64,000 nucleotides of DNA from DASUPK01 sp963763955. GTDB taxonomy: Bacteria; Actinomycetota; Thermoleophilia; Solirubrobacterales; 70-9. The notes beneath the pieces are model-generated. The model saw nothing but the letters and a program-made list of their open reading frames with translations. It had not been told where the DNA came from and did not search any database. This document shows, in pieces, positions 36,529 to 46,107 of this stretch (the stretch's first letter is position 1; every line of letters starts with the position of its first letter). Made by a program: the position numbers and the translations under genes. The stretch covers positions 62,001-126,000 of the forward strand of contig CAVXQP010000009.1 in NCBI GenBank assembly GCA_963763955.1. The letters are read 5' to 3'.

Positions 36529-38055
36529 TTAGGCCGCTTCCCAGAGGGAGGGCTCGCCCTCCACCTCGGGCACGCCTTCTGGTCCTTCGAAGGCCTCGGC
36601 CTCGGCCAAAGCCGGCGCTGAGCGGAGAACCAGCGTGGTGACCGCGATTGCGGCGGTAACCAGGCCGGCCCCGATCCAGAAGGCGAGGTGGAAGCCGCTG
36701 GTGAGTGCGGCGTCCGGCGAGGAGCCGCTTGCCAGCAGGTTGTCTGTGCGGGTCGAGGAGAGGGTCGCCAGGACCGCCAGGCCCAGTGCGCCGCCCACCT
36801 GCAGCGAGGTGTTGACCAGGCCCGAGGCGAGCCCGGAGTCCTGCTGCGTTGCGCTCGACATCGCCAGGCCCATCAGCGACGGGAACGAGAGACCGGCCCC
36901 CACGCCGAATAGGAGCATCGGGGCGAGCAGGTCGCCCAGGTAGCTCGAGTGCACCGGTGAGAGCGCGAACAGGACCAGGCCCGCAACGATCAGCACCAAT
37001 CCGACGAGCAGCGTCGGCTTGGCCCCGAAGCGCATGACGAGCCGCTCCGAGAATCCCAGCGAGAGGATTCCGATCCCGAGCGCGACCGGCAGGAACGCCA
37101 ATCCGATCTCGAGCGGGTCGTAGCCGAGCACCCTCTCCATATAGAGGCTGCCGAGGAAGAACATGCCGAAGATCCCGGCGACGAACAGCGCCTGGATCAC
37201 GTTGGCCCCCGAGACGTTCCGGTTGCGGAAGATGCGCAGTGGGACCAGCGGCGTCCGAGCGGTCGCCTCACGGGCGACGAAGGCCGCCAGCAGCGCCAGG
37301 GACGCGGCCCCGAGCCCAAGGGTCATGGGAGCGCCCCAGCCGTCATCGGCGGCGGGCTTGACGATCGTGTAGACGCCGAGCATCAGCGCGGCGGTGATCA
37401 GGACGGCCCCAACGGCGTCCGCGCCCTGCTTCAGACCGATTCCCTCATGGCTCGGGACCACACGGGTCGCTGCAAGTGCGGTGACCGCCCCGATCGGGAG
37501 ATTGACGAAGAAGATCCAGTGCCAGCTCAGTGCCTGGGTGAGGACGCCTCCGAGCAGCAGGCCGATGGAGGCACCGGCCGCCGCGACGAAGCTGTACACG
37601 CCGATCGCCTTCGCCTGATCCCGCGGCTCCGGGAACATCGTCACGATCATGCCGAGGATGACGGCCGAGGTCGTCGCGCCGCCGACTCCCTGCAGGAACC
37701 GGGCGCCGACCAGCATCTCCTGGCTCTGCGCGATTCCGCAGAGTGCCGAGGCGGCCGTGAACAGGGCCAGGCCGCACATGAAGACCGTCTTGCGGCCGAT
37801 CAGGTCGCCCAGCCGGCCGGCGAGCAGCAGCAGGCCGCCGAAGGTGATCAGGTAGGCGTTGACCACCCAGGCCAGGGTCGACTGCGAGAAGCCGAGGTCG
37901 TCCTTGATCGAGGGCAGCGCCACGTTCACGATCGTCTGGTCGAGGACGATCATCAGCATGCCGACGCAGAGGACCACCAGCGCGATCCACCGGGAGCGGT
38001 CGCTCTGCACCTGCTCCGTGGCTTCTCTCTCGTTGATGGCCGTGATCTCTGTCAT
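36529..38055 (-). CDS. MFS drug transporter, DHA2 (14-helix) family
   Basis: Proton-driven efflux pump. The 508 residues have about 14 membrane helices, motif C-like LDQTIVNVALPSI in helix 1 (typical of EmrB/QacA), and motif A GRLGDLIGRK between helices 2 and 3. A Glu/Pro-rich tail follows. AAGGG lies upstream of ATG 38055. It follows a MarR gene in the same direction with shared operator sequences, so MarR-controlled multidrug efflux is likely. Confidence 0.92.
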   Translation of the reverse strand: MTEITAINEREATEQVQSDRSRWIALVVLCVGMLMIVLDQTIVNVALPSIKDDLGFSQSTLAWVVNAYLITFGGLLLLAGRLGDLIGRKTVFMCGLALFTAASALCGIAQSQEMLVGARFLQGVGGATTSAVILGMIVTMFPEPRDQAKAIGVYSFVAAAGASIGLLLGGVLTQALSWHWIFFVNLPIGAVTALAATRVVPSHEGIGLKQGADAVGAVLITAALMLGVYTIVKPAADDGWGAPMTLGLGAASLALLAAFVAREATARTPLVPLRIFRNRNVSGANVIQALFVAGIFGMFFLGSLYMERVLGYDPLEIGLAFLPVALGIGILSLGFSERLVMRFGAKPTLLVGLVLIVAGLVLFALSPVHSSYLGDLLAPMLLFGVGAGLSFPSLMGLAMSSATQQDSGLASGLVNTSLQVGGALGLAVLATLSSTRTDNLLASGSSPDAALTSGFHLAFWIGAGLVTAAIAVTTLVLRSAPALAEAEAFEGPEGVPEVEGEPSLWEAA

Positions 38056-38072
38056 TGGGTGCCCTTCCGGTC

Positions 38073-38134
38073 TCTAGCGGCTTGTCGCTAGACCGTAGCA
38101 GATAGTTTCGTACGGGATCATCTTGTGATGATCC
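38073..38134. promoter_or_regulatory. MFS promoter with nested palindromes (MarR operator)
   Basis: Contains TCTAGCG-N6-CGCTAGA (38073-38092), the 18-mer CCGTAGCAGATAGTTTCG (38093-38110) and GGATCATC-TTGT-GATGATCC (38115-38134). The 18-mer is repeated in inverted orientation in front of marR at 38758-38775. This is strong evidence for one regulator acting at both promoters. Confidence 0.65.
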
Positions 38135-38198
38135 AATGTGCGGACCGTCACACATCCGGGCGTGGAACGCCCGCCGTCGGCCAGCTGTGAGGAGGGGC

Positions 38199-38729
38199 TT
38201 AGTGCCCGGGCTCGCGCCGGCGCAGCGGCGGCGAGCAGTCGGACGGCTCGGAGAGCCGGTCCTGGACCAGGCTCCCGAGCGCCTCGAGGAAGACCTTGCG
38301 CTCCTTCGCGGGCAGGGTGGTGAGGACGTCGCTCTGGATCCTGTCGACGATCTTCTGCCCCTCCCGGACCGTGCGCTCGCCGGCCTTCGTCACCGAGATC
38401 ACGCGGGCGCGGCGGTCGGTGCTGGAGGGCCGGCGCTCGGCGAGGCCCGCCTTCTCGAGCTCATCGACCGTGACCACCATGGTGGTCTTGTCGAGCCCGA
38501 TCAGCTCCGCGAGCTCCTTCTGCGTGTGCTCTGCGCCGAGCGCGGTCGTGAGGACGTGATAGCCGCGATTCGACACGCCGATCGGCTCGAAGGCAGCCGA
38601 GATCTCGCTGACCAGATTGAAGTGAGCCTGCGTGAGCAGCCAGCTCAGGTTCTCCGCCAGGCATTCCGGACAGTCGTCCGTCGCCACGGCGGGCTTGCTC
38701 TCTCGGTCTTGGGTGGTTGCGATGGCCAC
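38199..38729 (-). CDS. MarR-family transcriptional regulator
   Basis: The 176 residues contain the MarR winged helix (HTQKELAELIGLDKTTMVVTVDELEKAGLAERRPSS, about 68-105) with the wing DRRARVISVT. The N terminus has a CPEC motif (residues 20-23), which could bind metal or act as a redox switch. GTG 38729 is preceded by TACGGT 6 nt upstream, overlapped by the operator repeat, so autoregulation is expected. Controls the adjacent MFS pump by inference. Confidence 0.88.
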   Translation of the reverse strand: MAIATTQDRESKPAVATDDCPECLAENLSWLLTQAHFNLVSEISAAFEPIGVSNRGYHVLTTALGAEHTQKELAELIGLDKTTMVVTVDELEKAGLAERRPSSTDRRARVISVTKAGERTVREGQKIVDRIQSDVLTTLPAKERKVFLEALGSLVQDRLSEPSDCSPPLRRREPGH

Positions 38730-38735
38730 GAGGTA

Positions 38736-38775
38736 ACCGTAGCACCTAGGTCTCGGGCGAAACTATCTGCTACGG
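38736..38775. promoter_or_regulatory. marR promoter and operator
   Basis: The -10 TACGGT (38736-38741, minus) ends 6 nt before the marR GTG. CCGTAGCA (38737-38744) and TGCTACGG (38768-38775) form an inverted repeat. CGAAACTATCTGCTACGG (38758-38775) is the exact reverse complement of the 18-mer at the MFS promoter. Confidence 0.65.
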
Positions 38776-38777
38776 AT

Positions 38778-39545
38778 CTACTTCGCCTCGAGGGCCCCCA
38801 GCACGGCCTCGAGGTCAGCCACGACGTCGCCGTCCATGCGGACCTCGGCGTCGGCGTCGAAGGGAGTCGGGCCCATCGTGATCACCGCGATCCGGCCGCC
38901 CCGCCTCATGGTCACCGAGGGCAGGCCCGCGACCGGATAGACCTCCAGCGAGGAGCCAACGCAGAGCATCAGCTCGGCTCGACCGGCCAGCGACTCGGCT
39001 TCGGCCATCGCCTCGGCCGGAAGCAGCTCGCCGAACAGGACGACGTCCGGCTTCACGTGCCCGCCGCACTGGCGGCAGATCGCCGCACCGGAGTCTCCGA
39101 AGAGAGCCTCCACGTCCTCCCTCCGGTACTCGGCGGCGCAGAGCCGGCAGCTCGCCGTCCGGATCGAGCCGTGGACCTCGATCACCCGGTCCGACCCGGC
39201 CTTGCCATGAAGGGTGTCGATGTTCTGGGTGATGACCGCCTCAAGCAGCCCGCGGCGCTCGAGCTTCGCCAGGACCTCGTGGGCGCCGTTGGGCTCCTTA
39301 TGGCCCAGCATCTGCAAGCGCTGCCGGTAGAAGCCCCAGAAGCGGGTCGGATCGCGCTCGAAGGCGTCGATGTGGGCGACCTCCATCGGATCGACCTTCT
39401 CCCAGATCCCCTTGCCCGGCGTGCGGAAGTCGGGGATCCCCGAGGGCACGCTGATCCCCGCCCCGGTCAGCGCGACGGTGCACTCCGACTCGCGAATCAG
39501 CTCGGCGAGCCGCTCCGCCTGGTCCGTGGCTACTTGCCCTGCCAC
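38778..39545 (-). CDS. Sir2-family NAD-dependent protein deacylase
   Basis: Removes acyl groups from lysines using NAD. The 255 residues show GAGIS, PDFRTP, TQNIDTLH, catalytic His in EVHGS, and two zinc CxxC pairs (CRLC, CRQC). GTG 39545 starts within the preceding hydroxyacyl-CoA dehydrogenase gene, a 16-bp overlap, indicating translational coupling. The link suggests control of fatty-acid enzymes by deacylation. Confidence 0.92.
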   Translation of the reverse strand: MAGQVATDQAERLAELIRESECTVALTGAGISVPSGIPDFRTPGKGIWEKVDPMEVAHIDAFERDPTRFWGFYRQRLQMLGHKEPNGAHEVLAKLERRGLLEAVITQNIDTLHGKAGSDRVIEVHGSIRTASCRLCAAEYRREDVEALFGDSGAAICRQCGGHVKPDVVLFGELLPAEAMAEAESLAGRAELMLCVGSSLEVYPVAGLPSVTMRRGGRIAVITMGPTPFDADAEVRMDGDVVADLEAVLGALEAK

Positions 39546-41521
39546 TTGGCACGCCGCTTCTGCAGGAAGGCGGAGATGCCCTCCTTGCCATCCTCGGACA
39601 GGAAGGCGGTGGCGAAGCCCTGCTTCTCGGCCTCGATGCCCTCGTCGAGATCGCCCCTATGGGAGACCTGCTTGATCTGCTCGACCGCGAGCGGCGCCTG
39701 CTCGGCCAGCTTCCTGGCCCAGGCGACTGCGGTGTCGAAGAGCTCCTCATCCGGAACGAGCGCGTCGGCTAGGCCCCAGCGCGAGGCCTCCGGCGCCAGG
39801 ACCGCATCCCCGGTCAGGTTCATCTCGAGCGCCTTGGAGGAGCCGACCAGGCGCGGGAGCCGCTGGGTGCCGCCGAAGCCGGGGATGATCCCCAGGTTGA
39901 TCTCGGGCTGGCCGAAGACAGCGGACCGGGCCGCGACCCGGAAGTCGCAGGCCATGGCCAGCTCGCAGCCGCCCCCGAAGGCGATCGCGTTGACCGCCGC
40001 GACGGTCGACTTGCGGTTCTGGCCCAGCTCGCGGAGCAGGGCGTGGCCGCTGTTGATCAGCTCCGCCCCGCCCGCCTCATCCATGCTGGTGAACGCCTTG
40101 ATGTCCGCGCCGGCGGAGAAGACGACCGGGAGGGAGGAGTAGACGACCATCGCCTTCAGATCGTCGTCGGCCTTCACCTCCTCCCAGACCTTCCCGAGAT
40201 CCTGGATCACCTGGGGCGAGATGGCGTTCATCGGCGGGTTACTGAGCCAGGCGATCGCGACCCCGCCGCGCTTCTCGAGCTTGACCGCGCCGTCGCCCTC
40301 GACCTGTGGATAGGCGTAGAAGCCCTGGCCGGACTTGAGACCGAGGCGCCCCTGGGCCACGAGGCGCTTGAGGGTTCGTGGGGGCGCGAAGCGTTCCCCA
40401 TGGCTCTCCTCGTAGCGCTCGAGCTTCTCGAGCATCACGTCCAGTCCCTCCAGGTCCGCCTTCCAGAAGGGCGGGAACAACCCGCGCCGCGGATCGAGCC
40501 CGGCGCCGGCCATCATCCCGAGGTCGATCTCACGGACCGTGGAGACGCCCTCCTCGAGCAGCTTGCAGGCCTCGACAAGGGACTTGAGGACGAACAGGTC
40601 GGCGAGCTCCTCTGCGTCCGGCTCGCCCTCGCCCTCGATCTGCGGCTCGCCGTCCTTGTAGAAGCCGTCGCCGCCGGACTTGGCGCCCAGGTGGCCGTCC
40701 GCGACCAGCTTCTGCATTCCCTTGTGGACGTAGAAGCCGTCGCCGTAGGACTCGTTCAGGTACTCGGCGACGTGCAGCACGGTGTCCAGGCCGAGCATGT
40801 CGATCAGGAAGAACGGCCCCATCGGCGAGACGTTCGAGGCCGCAACCCCCTCGTCGATCTTCTTGATCGAGAGGCCCTTCTCCTCCTGCTGGCGCCAGAC
40901 CTCGCCGGCAGCCGAGTTGAGGATCCGGTTGACGACGAAGCCGGGGACCTCCTTGCAGGTGATCGGCTGCTTGCGGATCGACTGAGCGAAGTTGAAGGCG
41001 GTGGTGAGCGTGTCCCGCGAGGTGTCCTCGCCGCTGATGATCTCGACCAGCGGCATGACGGAAGCCGGGAAGAAGAAGTGGAATCCGACGACCTTTCCTG
41101 GGCGCAGCGTCTCCCTTCCCATCTCGGTGATCGACAGGGACGAGGTGTTGGAGGCGAGGATCGCGTGCCCGGGCGTCACCTCGTCGAGCTCACGGTAGAC
41201 CGACTTCTTGATCTCCATGCGCTCGGGAACCGCCTCGATCACGAAGTCGACGTCGCCGAACCCGTCGTAGGTGGTCGTGCCGGTGATCAGGCCCATGACC
41301 TCGTCGAGGCGGCCATCGGCCTGCTCCTGGGTCATCTTCTCCTTGGAGACCAGCCTGTCGAGTTGAGACCTGGTGACCTCGCGCGACTTCTCGAGCGCAT
41401 GGTCGACGAACTTCTGCTCGACGTCCTTGACCACGACGGGGATGTCGGCGTTGGCGATTACCTGGGCGATCTCGCCGCCCATCGTGCCGCCGCCCAATAC
41501 GGCGGCCTTGAAGACGAACAT
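39530..41521 (-). CDS. 3-hydroxyacyl-CoA dehydrogenase / enoyl-CoA hydratase fusion
   Basis: Two consecutive steps of fatty-acid beta-oxidation. The 663 residues begin with the NAD-binding VLGGGTMGGEIA, catalytic His in VGFHFFFP, and two dehydrogenase C-terminal domains. The hydratase domain follows (about 410-663) with both catalytic Glu regions (GGGCELAMACD and QPEINLGIIPGFGG). This order is the reverse of FadB, where the hydratase comes first. ATG 41521 has GGAGG 10 nt upstream. The upstream extension of the frame is antisense to the GNAT gene. Confidence 0.93.
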   Translation of the reverse strand: MFVFKAAVLGGGTMGGEIAQVIANADIPVVVKDVEQKFVDHALEKSREVTRSQLDRLVSKEKMTQEQADGRLDEVMGLITGTTTYDGFGDVDFVIEAVPERMEIKKSVYRELDEVTPGHAILASNTSSLSITEMGRETLRPGKVVGFHFFFPASVMPLVEIISGEDTSRDTLTTAFNFAQSIRKQPITCKEVPGFVVNRILNSAAGEVWRQQEEKGLSIKKIDEGVAASNVSPMGPFFLIDMLGLDTVLHVAEYLNESYGDGFYVHKGMQKLVADGHLGAKSGGDGFYKDGEPQIEGEGEPDAEELADLFVLKSLVEACKLLEEGVSTVREIDLGMMAGAGLDPRRGLFPPFWKADLEGLDVMLEKLERYEESHGERFAPPRTLKRLVAQGRLGLKSGQGFYAYPQVEGDGAVKLEKRGGVAIAWLSNPPMNAISPQVIQDLGKVWEEVKADDDLKAMVVYSSLPVVFSAGADIKAFTSMDEAGGAELINSGHALLRELGQNRKSTVAAVNAIAFGGGCELAMACDFRVAARSAVFGQPEINLGIIPGFGGTQRLPRLVGSSKALEMNLTGDAVLAPEASRWGLADALVPDEELFDTAVAWARKLAEQAPLAVEQIKQVSHRGDLDEGIEAEKQGFATAFLSEDGKEGISAFLQKRRAKWQGK

Positions 41522-41563
41522 TTGAGAGGTTCCTCCGAAGGTCGGTTGGCCGGAGCAGGGTAT

Positions 41564-41569
41564 TAGCCT
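41564..41569 (+). promoter_or_regulatory. Predicted -10 box of the GNAT gene
   Basis: TAGCCT ends 7 nt before ATG 41577, consistent with a leaderless transcript. A TAATAC on the opposite strand (41560-41565) may serve the divergent dehydrogenase fusion gene. Confidence 0.4.
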
Positions 41570-41576
41570 CGAAGGC

Positions 41577-42065
41577 ATGCCGCCTCGCCAACCCGCCAGC
41601 TCGGACGACTCCGCCGTACGACGCGCCACGCCGGGGGACGCACCCCGGGTGGCTCGCCTGCTCCACGATTTCCAGCTCGAGTTTGACGAGCCGACCCCCG
41701 GCGTCGAGACGCTCGAGGAGCGCTACGCGGAGCTGATCCGTAATCGCGAGATGATCGTCCTGCTCATCGGCGACGGCCCGGACGGGTTCGCCCAGCTCCG
41801 CTTCCGGCCGACGGTCTACTCGGTCGGCCCACACGCGTATCTCGAGGAGCTCTACGTGGTGCCGGGGATGCGCGGCAACGGCTTCGGCAGGGCGCTGCTC
41901 GAGGCGGCGATGGAGACCGCCAGAGGCGAGGGCGCCGAGCAGATGGAGCTCGGCACCAGCGAGACCGACCTCGCTGCACGAGCTCTCTACGAGAGCGCCG
42001 GGTTCACAAACCGCGAAGGGAGCCCGGACGGGCCGGTGATGCTCTTCTACGAGCGCGAGCTCTAG
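41577..42065 (+). CDS. GNAT-family N-acetyltransferase
   Basis: The 162 residues have the GNAT fold: VRRATPGDAPRVARLL, LEELYVVPGMRGNGFGRALL (acetyl-CoA binding R-G-x-G-x-G/A region), and ARALYESAGF near the end. Substrate unknown. Converges on the padR gene 3 bp away. Confidence 0.88.
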   Translation: MPPRQPASSDDSAVRRATPGDAPRVARLLHDFQLEFDEPTPGVETLEERYAELIRNREMIVLLIGDGPDGFAQLRFRPTVYSVGPHAYLEELYVVPGMRGNGFGRALLEAAMETARGEGAEQMELGTSETDLAARALYESAGFTNREGSPDGPVMLFYEREL

Positions 42066-42068
42066 GGC

Positions 42069-42524
42069 TCAGTCGCCGTAGACGGCGTCCTTGATCAGGG
42101 AGACCGACTGGATGACCGAGTCGAGGAAAGGCTCAACCTCAACTCGAAGTCGCCTGTATTCCCGCCGGCCGGCCGGCGTGATCGAGTAGTACCGCCGCGT
42201 ACGCCGGTCGGGCAGCTCCCAGCGACCCTCGACCAACCCTTGACCCTCCATCTCCCGGAGCAGCGGGTACATCGTGTTGGGGTTGACCGAGATCGTGCCC
42301 TCGGTGATCTCCTCGATCGACTCGATCAGGCGATTTCCGTAGGTGGGCTCGCGGGCGATCAGGTGGAGGACGAGCAGCGGGAAGACGTCGCGGCGGCGGA
42401 TGTCCCCGCCGAACGCATCGGAGGGACGACCGCGACGGCGGCCCTCTCTCTCCTCCACCCCCTCGGCGCCGGCCCACGCAGCCTGGGCCACCGCCTCGGA
42501 GATCGGCTTTGCTCGATCCGCCAT
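42069..42524 (-). CDS. PadR-family transcriptional regulator
   Basis: The 151 residues have the PadR winged helix: LLVLHLIAREPTYGNRLIESI, GTISVNPNTMYPLLREMEGQGLVEGRW, RRYYSITPAGRREYRRL. A target is not evident; the neighbours are a GNAT and ExoD. The 151-bp gap upstream of it (42525-42675) shows nothing I recognise. Confidence 0.9.
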   Translation of the reverse strand: MADRAKPISEAVAQAAWAGAEGVEEREGRRRGRPSDAFGGDIRRRDVFPLLVLHLIAREPTYGNRLIESIEEITEGTISVNPNTMYPLLREMEGQGLVEGRWELPDRRTRRYYSITPAGRREYRRLRVEVEPFLDSVIQSVSLIKDAVYGD

Positions 42525-42675
42525 TGGCTCTTCGGGCCGCGCCCTCGCGCTCCCTGCGTCGCAGTCTACGGACCTAGTTACTCGTAACCACGCCGACCTC
42601 GAAAGCTCGCTGACGGCCCTCGGCTCCTGCCCGGGCCAGCCGGACGCCTCCTGTCCTTCTGGTCTGTCTTGACGC

Positions 42676-43278
42676 CTAGAACAGCCCGCGGACCAGGTGG
42701 ACGGCCTCCTTGCCGAGGAAGAAGACCGCGAGCACGCCGGCGGCGCCGATCAACAGCCCCGCGAAGCCGACGATGGGGTCCTCGAGCAGGACGCCGAGGC
42801 TGATCAGCACTACGCCGAGCGAGGGAAGCGTGTCGAGGCCGGTGAAGGGAGGCGCGGCGAAGGCGGTGACGACGAGCACCAGCGTCACCGCCCCGAAGAC
42901 CACGCCGCTCAAGCGGTACCGGAGCAGGAATCCAAGGTGCGCGCGGGAGTGGCGCTCGATCCAGCGGATGCGCGGCAGGAGCTTCTCGGCGAAGCGCTTC
43001 CTCGTCTCAGCGCCGATCTCGCGTTGCCTCCAACGCTCCGGAAGCCAGACCTTCCGCCTGCCCACGATCAGCTCGAGGGCGAGCAGCATCGCGATCACCT
43101 CGAAGACGTGGGTCACGCCTCCGGTGGGCAGCGGCAGCGCGGGGATCGCGAGGAGCAGCACGAAGAGCACCGCGAAGCTCTTCTCCTGGAAGACGTCGAT
43201 CAGGCTGCCGATCGTCTTCGGCTCGTCGCCACGCAGCCATCGCTCCAGCCGGTCGCTGAGCTTCTCCCCTTCGGCCAT
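42676..43278 (-). CDS. ExoD-family membrane protein
   Basis: The 200 residues match exopolysaccharide synthesis protein ExoD: LSDRLERWLRGDEPKTIGSLIDVFQEKSFAVLFVLL at the start, then GGVTHVFEVIAMLLALELIVGR and WLPERWR, with about four membrane helices. The biochemical role of the family is unclear. Start ATG 43278. Confidence 0.85.
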   Translation of the reverse strand: MAEGEKLSDRLERWLRGDEPKTIGSLIDVFQEKSFAVLFVLLLAIPALPLPTGGVTHVFEVIAMLLALELIVGRRKVWLPERWRQREIGAETRKRFAEKLLPRIRWIERHSRAHLGFLLRYRLSGVVFGAVTLVLVVTAFAAPPFTGLDTLPSLGVVLISLGVLLEDPIVGFAGLLIGAAGVLAVFFLGKEAVHLVRGLF

Positions 43279-43308
43279 CCGTTGATTCTGCTGCCCCGGA
43301 ACGACGAA

Positions 43309-43329
43309 CGCCCCGGGGTTACCGGGGCG
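43309..43329. terminator. Hairpin between acyl-CoA dehydrogenase and exoD genes
   Basis: CGCCCCGG (43309-43316) and CCGGGGCG (43322-43329) with a 5-nt loop. It lies after the acyl-CoA dehydrogenase stop. The following minus-strand bases (TTCGTCGTTCC) are only weakly T-rich. Confidence 0.45.
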
Positions 43330-43343
43330 CTCGTGTACTGCTC

Positions 43344-44630
<1,287 letters not shown>

Positions 44631-44676
44631 GGATGAGCGCTCCTTCGATGGCTTTCGTTAAGTCTTGCGGTGGCGA

Positions 44677-44696
44677 CTGATTGACTGGTCAGTCAG
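44677..44696. promoter_or_regulatory. Near-palindromic operator-like site upstream of the acyl-CoA dehydrogenase
   Basis: CTGATTGACTGGTCAGTCAG lies 47 bp upstream of the start. The core TGACT-N4-AGTCA is symmetrical, similar to sites bound by TetR regulators of fatty-acid genes. No regulator gene is adjacent. Confidence 0.4.
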
Positions 44697-44810
44697 CCAG
44701 TACCTGAAGAGTACCCCATCGCCTGGCGGCGCCGTGCAGGTTGGGCGTGCGCCGTGCCTGAGCCAGGCATAAACGGGTTCCGCTACGCCCACCCTCGCAT
44801 CAGGGGCTTC

Positions 44811-44816
44811 TAAGGT
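44811..44816 (+). promoter_or_regulatory. Predicted -10 box of the 44.8-46.5 kb operon
   Basis: TAAGGT ends 7 nt before ATG 44824, consistent with a leaderless first gene. Confidence 0.4.
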
Positions 44817-44823
44817 GTGCGTG

Positions 44824-45291
44824 ATGCCGCTGATCGCCTCCTTGCAGCTGGGCACGGTCCTGATCATCGTCGTGCTCGTCGCGCTGCCCGTCGGGGCGCT
44901 CGTCTTCGCCATGGGAGCCGGCAACGCTCTGCAGAGGATCGGCAAGGGGCAGTTCGCCCTCGAGCAGGACTTCCCGCAGAGCTCGGGCGGCCCGGTTCAC
45001 GCGGTCTCCGCCGAGGTACGCGAGGAGGAGATCCGCCAGATGGTCCAGGCGCGCTCGGATCGTGGCGTCGCCAAGGGCCGGGAGGCGTTGGACGTCGAGG
45101 CGGAGGTCGAGAAGCTGCTGGCGACCGAATCGAGCGGGCCGGGGCTGGGCGCCGACCGCGGGCTGCGTGAGGAGGTGCGCCAGCTGGTGGTCGCCCGGAA
45201 CGAGCGCCGCCAGCGCCAGGGCAAGGAGCCGCTGGACGTCGATCAGGAGATCGACCGCCAGCTGCGCGAGCTCGAGAACCTCGGTCAATAA
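44824..45291 (+). CDS. Membrane-anchored hypothetical protein
   Basis: 155 residues: one N-terminal membrane helix (TVLIIVVLVALPVGALVFAMG), then a cytosolic charged helical part with two similar segments (VREEEIRQMVQARSDRGVAKGREALDVEAEVEK and LREEVRQLVVARNERRQRQGKEPLDVDQEIDRQ), an internal duplication. Function unknown. First of four tightly packed genes. Confidence 0.65.
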   Translation: MPLIASLQLGTVLIIVVLVALPVGALVFAMGAGNALQRIGKGQFALEQDFPQSSGGPVHAVSAEVREEEIRQMVQARSDRGVAKGREALDVEAEVEKLLATESSGPGLGADRGLREEVRQLVVARNERRQRQGKEPLDVDQEIDRQLRELENLGQ

Positions 45292-45301
45292 GATTCCGCG
45301 C

Positions 45302-45643
45302 GTGGAGGCAAGCGACGCAGAGAGCCGGGTCACGGAGCTCGAGGAGCTCGCGGACGTGCCGGGCATCTACTTCAATCCGCAGACCGAGGTGGTCGTGATC
45401 GTCGATGACTCCGCCTCGATCGACCAGGAGGTCTTCAACATGGAGGCCTTCGAGGGCGCGGATTGGGTTCGCATCTCCGATGCGGTCCCGGTCGACGAGG
45501 AGCAGCGCGACAAGCTGCTCGAGGAGTTCCAGACCCATTATCACCCCGGCTCGACGGGATCCGTCTCCGAGACCGCGCTCGAGCAGGGGGACGAGGAGCT
45601 CGACGAGGACGAGGACGGCCAGGACCCGGGCCGCGAGGACTGA
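45302..45643 (+). CDS. Acidic hypothetical protein
   Basis: 113 residues, no membrane segment, with an acidic tail (EELDEDEDGQDPGRED). Probable GTG start at 45302, 10 nt after the previous stop. Its TGA overlaps the ATG of the peroxiredoxin gene, which supports it as a real coding region. No family recognised. Confidence 0.6.
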   Translation: MEASDAESRVTELEELADVPGIYFNPQTEVVVIVDDSASIDQEVFNMEAFEGADWVRISDAVPVDEEQRDKLLEEFQTHYHPGSTGSVSETALEQGDEELDEDEDGQDPGRED

Positions 45644-46107
45644 TGGTCGCCGAGGGGGACGCGGCGCCCGATTTCACGCTGCCGGACCAGGACGGCAACG
45701 AGGTCACCCTGAGCGACCTGCGCGGTCGGCCGGTCGTTCTCTACTTCTATCCGAAGGCCGACACCCCGGGCTGCACCACGCAGGCCTGCGGTATCCGCGA
45801 CCATCGAGCCGACTACGAGCGGACCGGTGCCCGAGTGATCGGAGTCTCCCCCGACACCGTCACGGCGCAGAAGAAGTTCGCCGAGAAGTACGGCCTCGAT
45901 TTCACCCTGCTAGCCGACGAGAATCACGAGGTCGCCGAGCTCTATGGGGTCTGGGGCGAGAAGAAGATGTACGGCAAGACCTACATGGGGGTACAGCGGG
46001 CGACCTTCATCATCGACCCCGACGGCAGAGTCGCCCACGTGATTCCCAACGCCTCGCCAAAGACCCACGACGAGGTCGTGCTCGAGGCGCTCGGGCAGCT
46101 CGTGTGA
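45643..46107 (+). CDS. bcp: Thioredoxin-dependent thiol peroxidase, Bcp/PrxQ family
   Basis: Reduces hydroperoxides. The 154 residues contain DFTLPDQDGNEVTLSDLRG, YFYPKADTPGCTTQACGIRD with peroxidatic Cys44 and resolving Cys49, and GVQRATFIIDPDGRV. The ATG shares its A with the preceding stop codon, so it is translationally coupled. Confidence 0.94.
   Translation: MVAEGDAAPDFTLPDQDGNEVTLSDLRGRPVVLYFYPKADTPGCTTQACGIRDHRADYERTGARVIGVSPDTVTAQKKFAEKYGLDFTLLADENHEVAELYGVWGEKKMYGKTYMGVQRATFIIDPDGRVAHVIPNASPKTHDEVVLEALGQLV

Noticed and set aside
38136..40142. Plus-strand frame opposite marR, Sir2 and the dehydrogenase fusion
   Set aside because: Shadow frame; the three minus-strand genes carry clear catalytic motifs.
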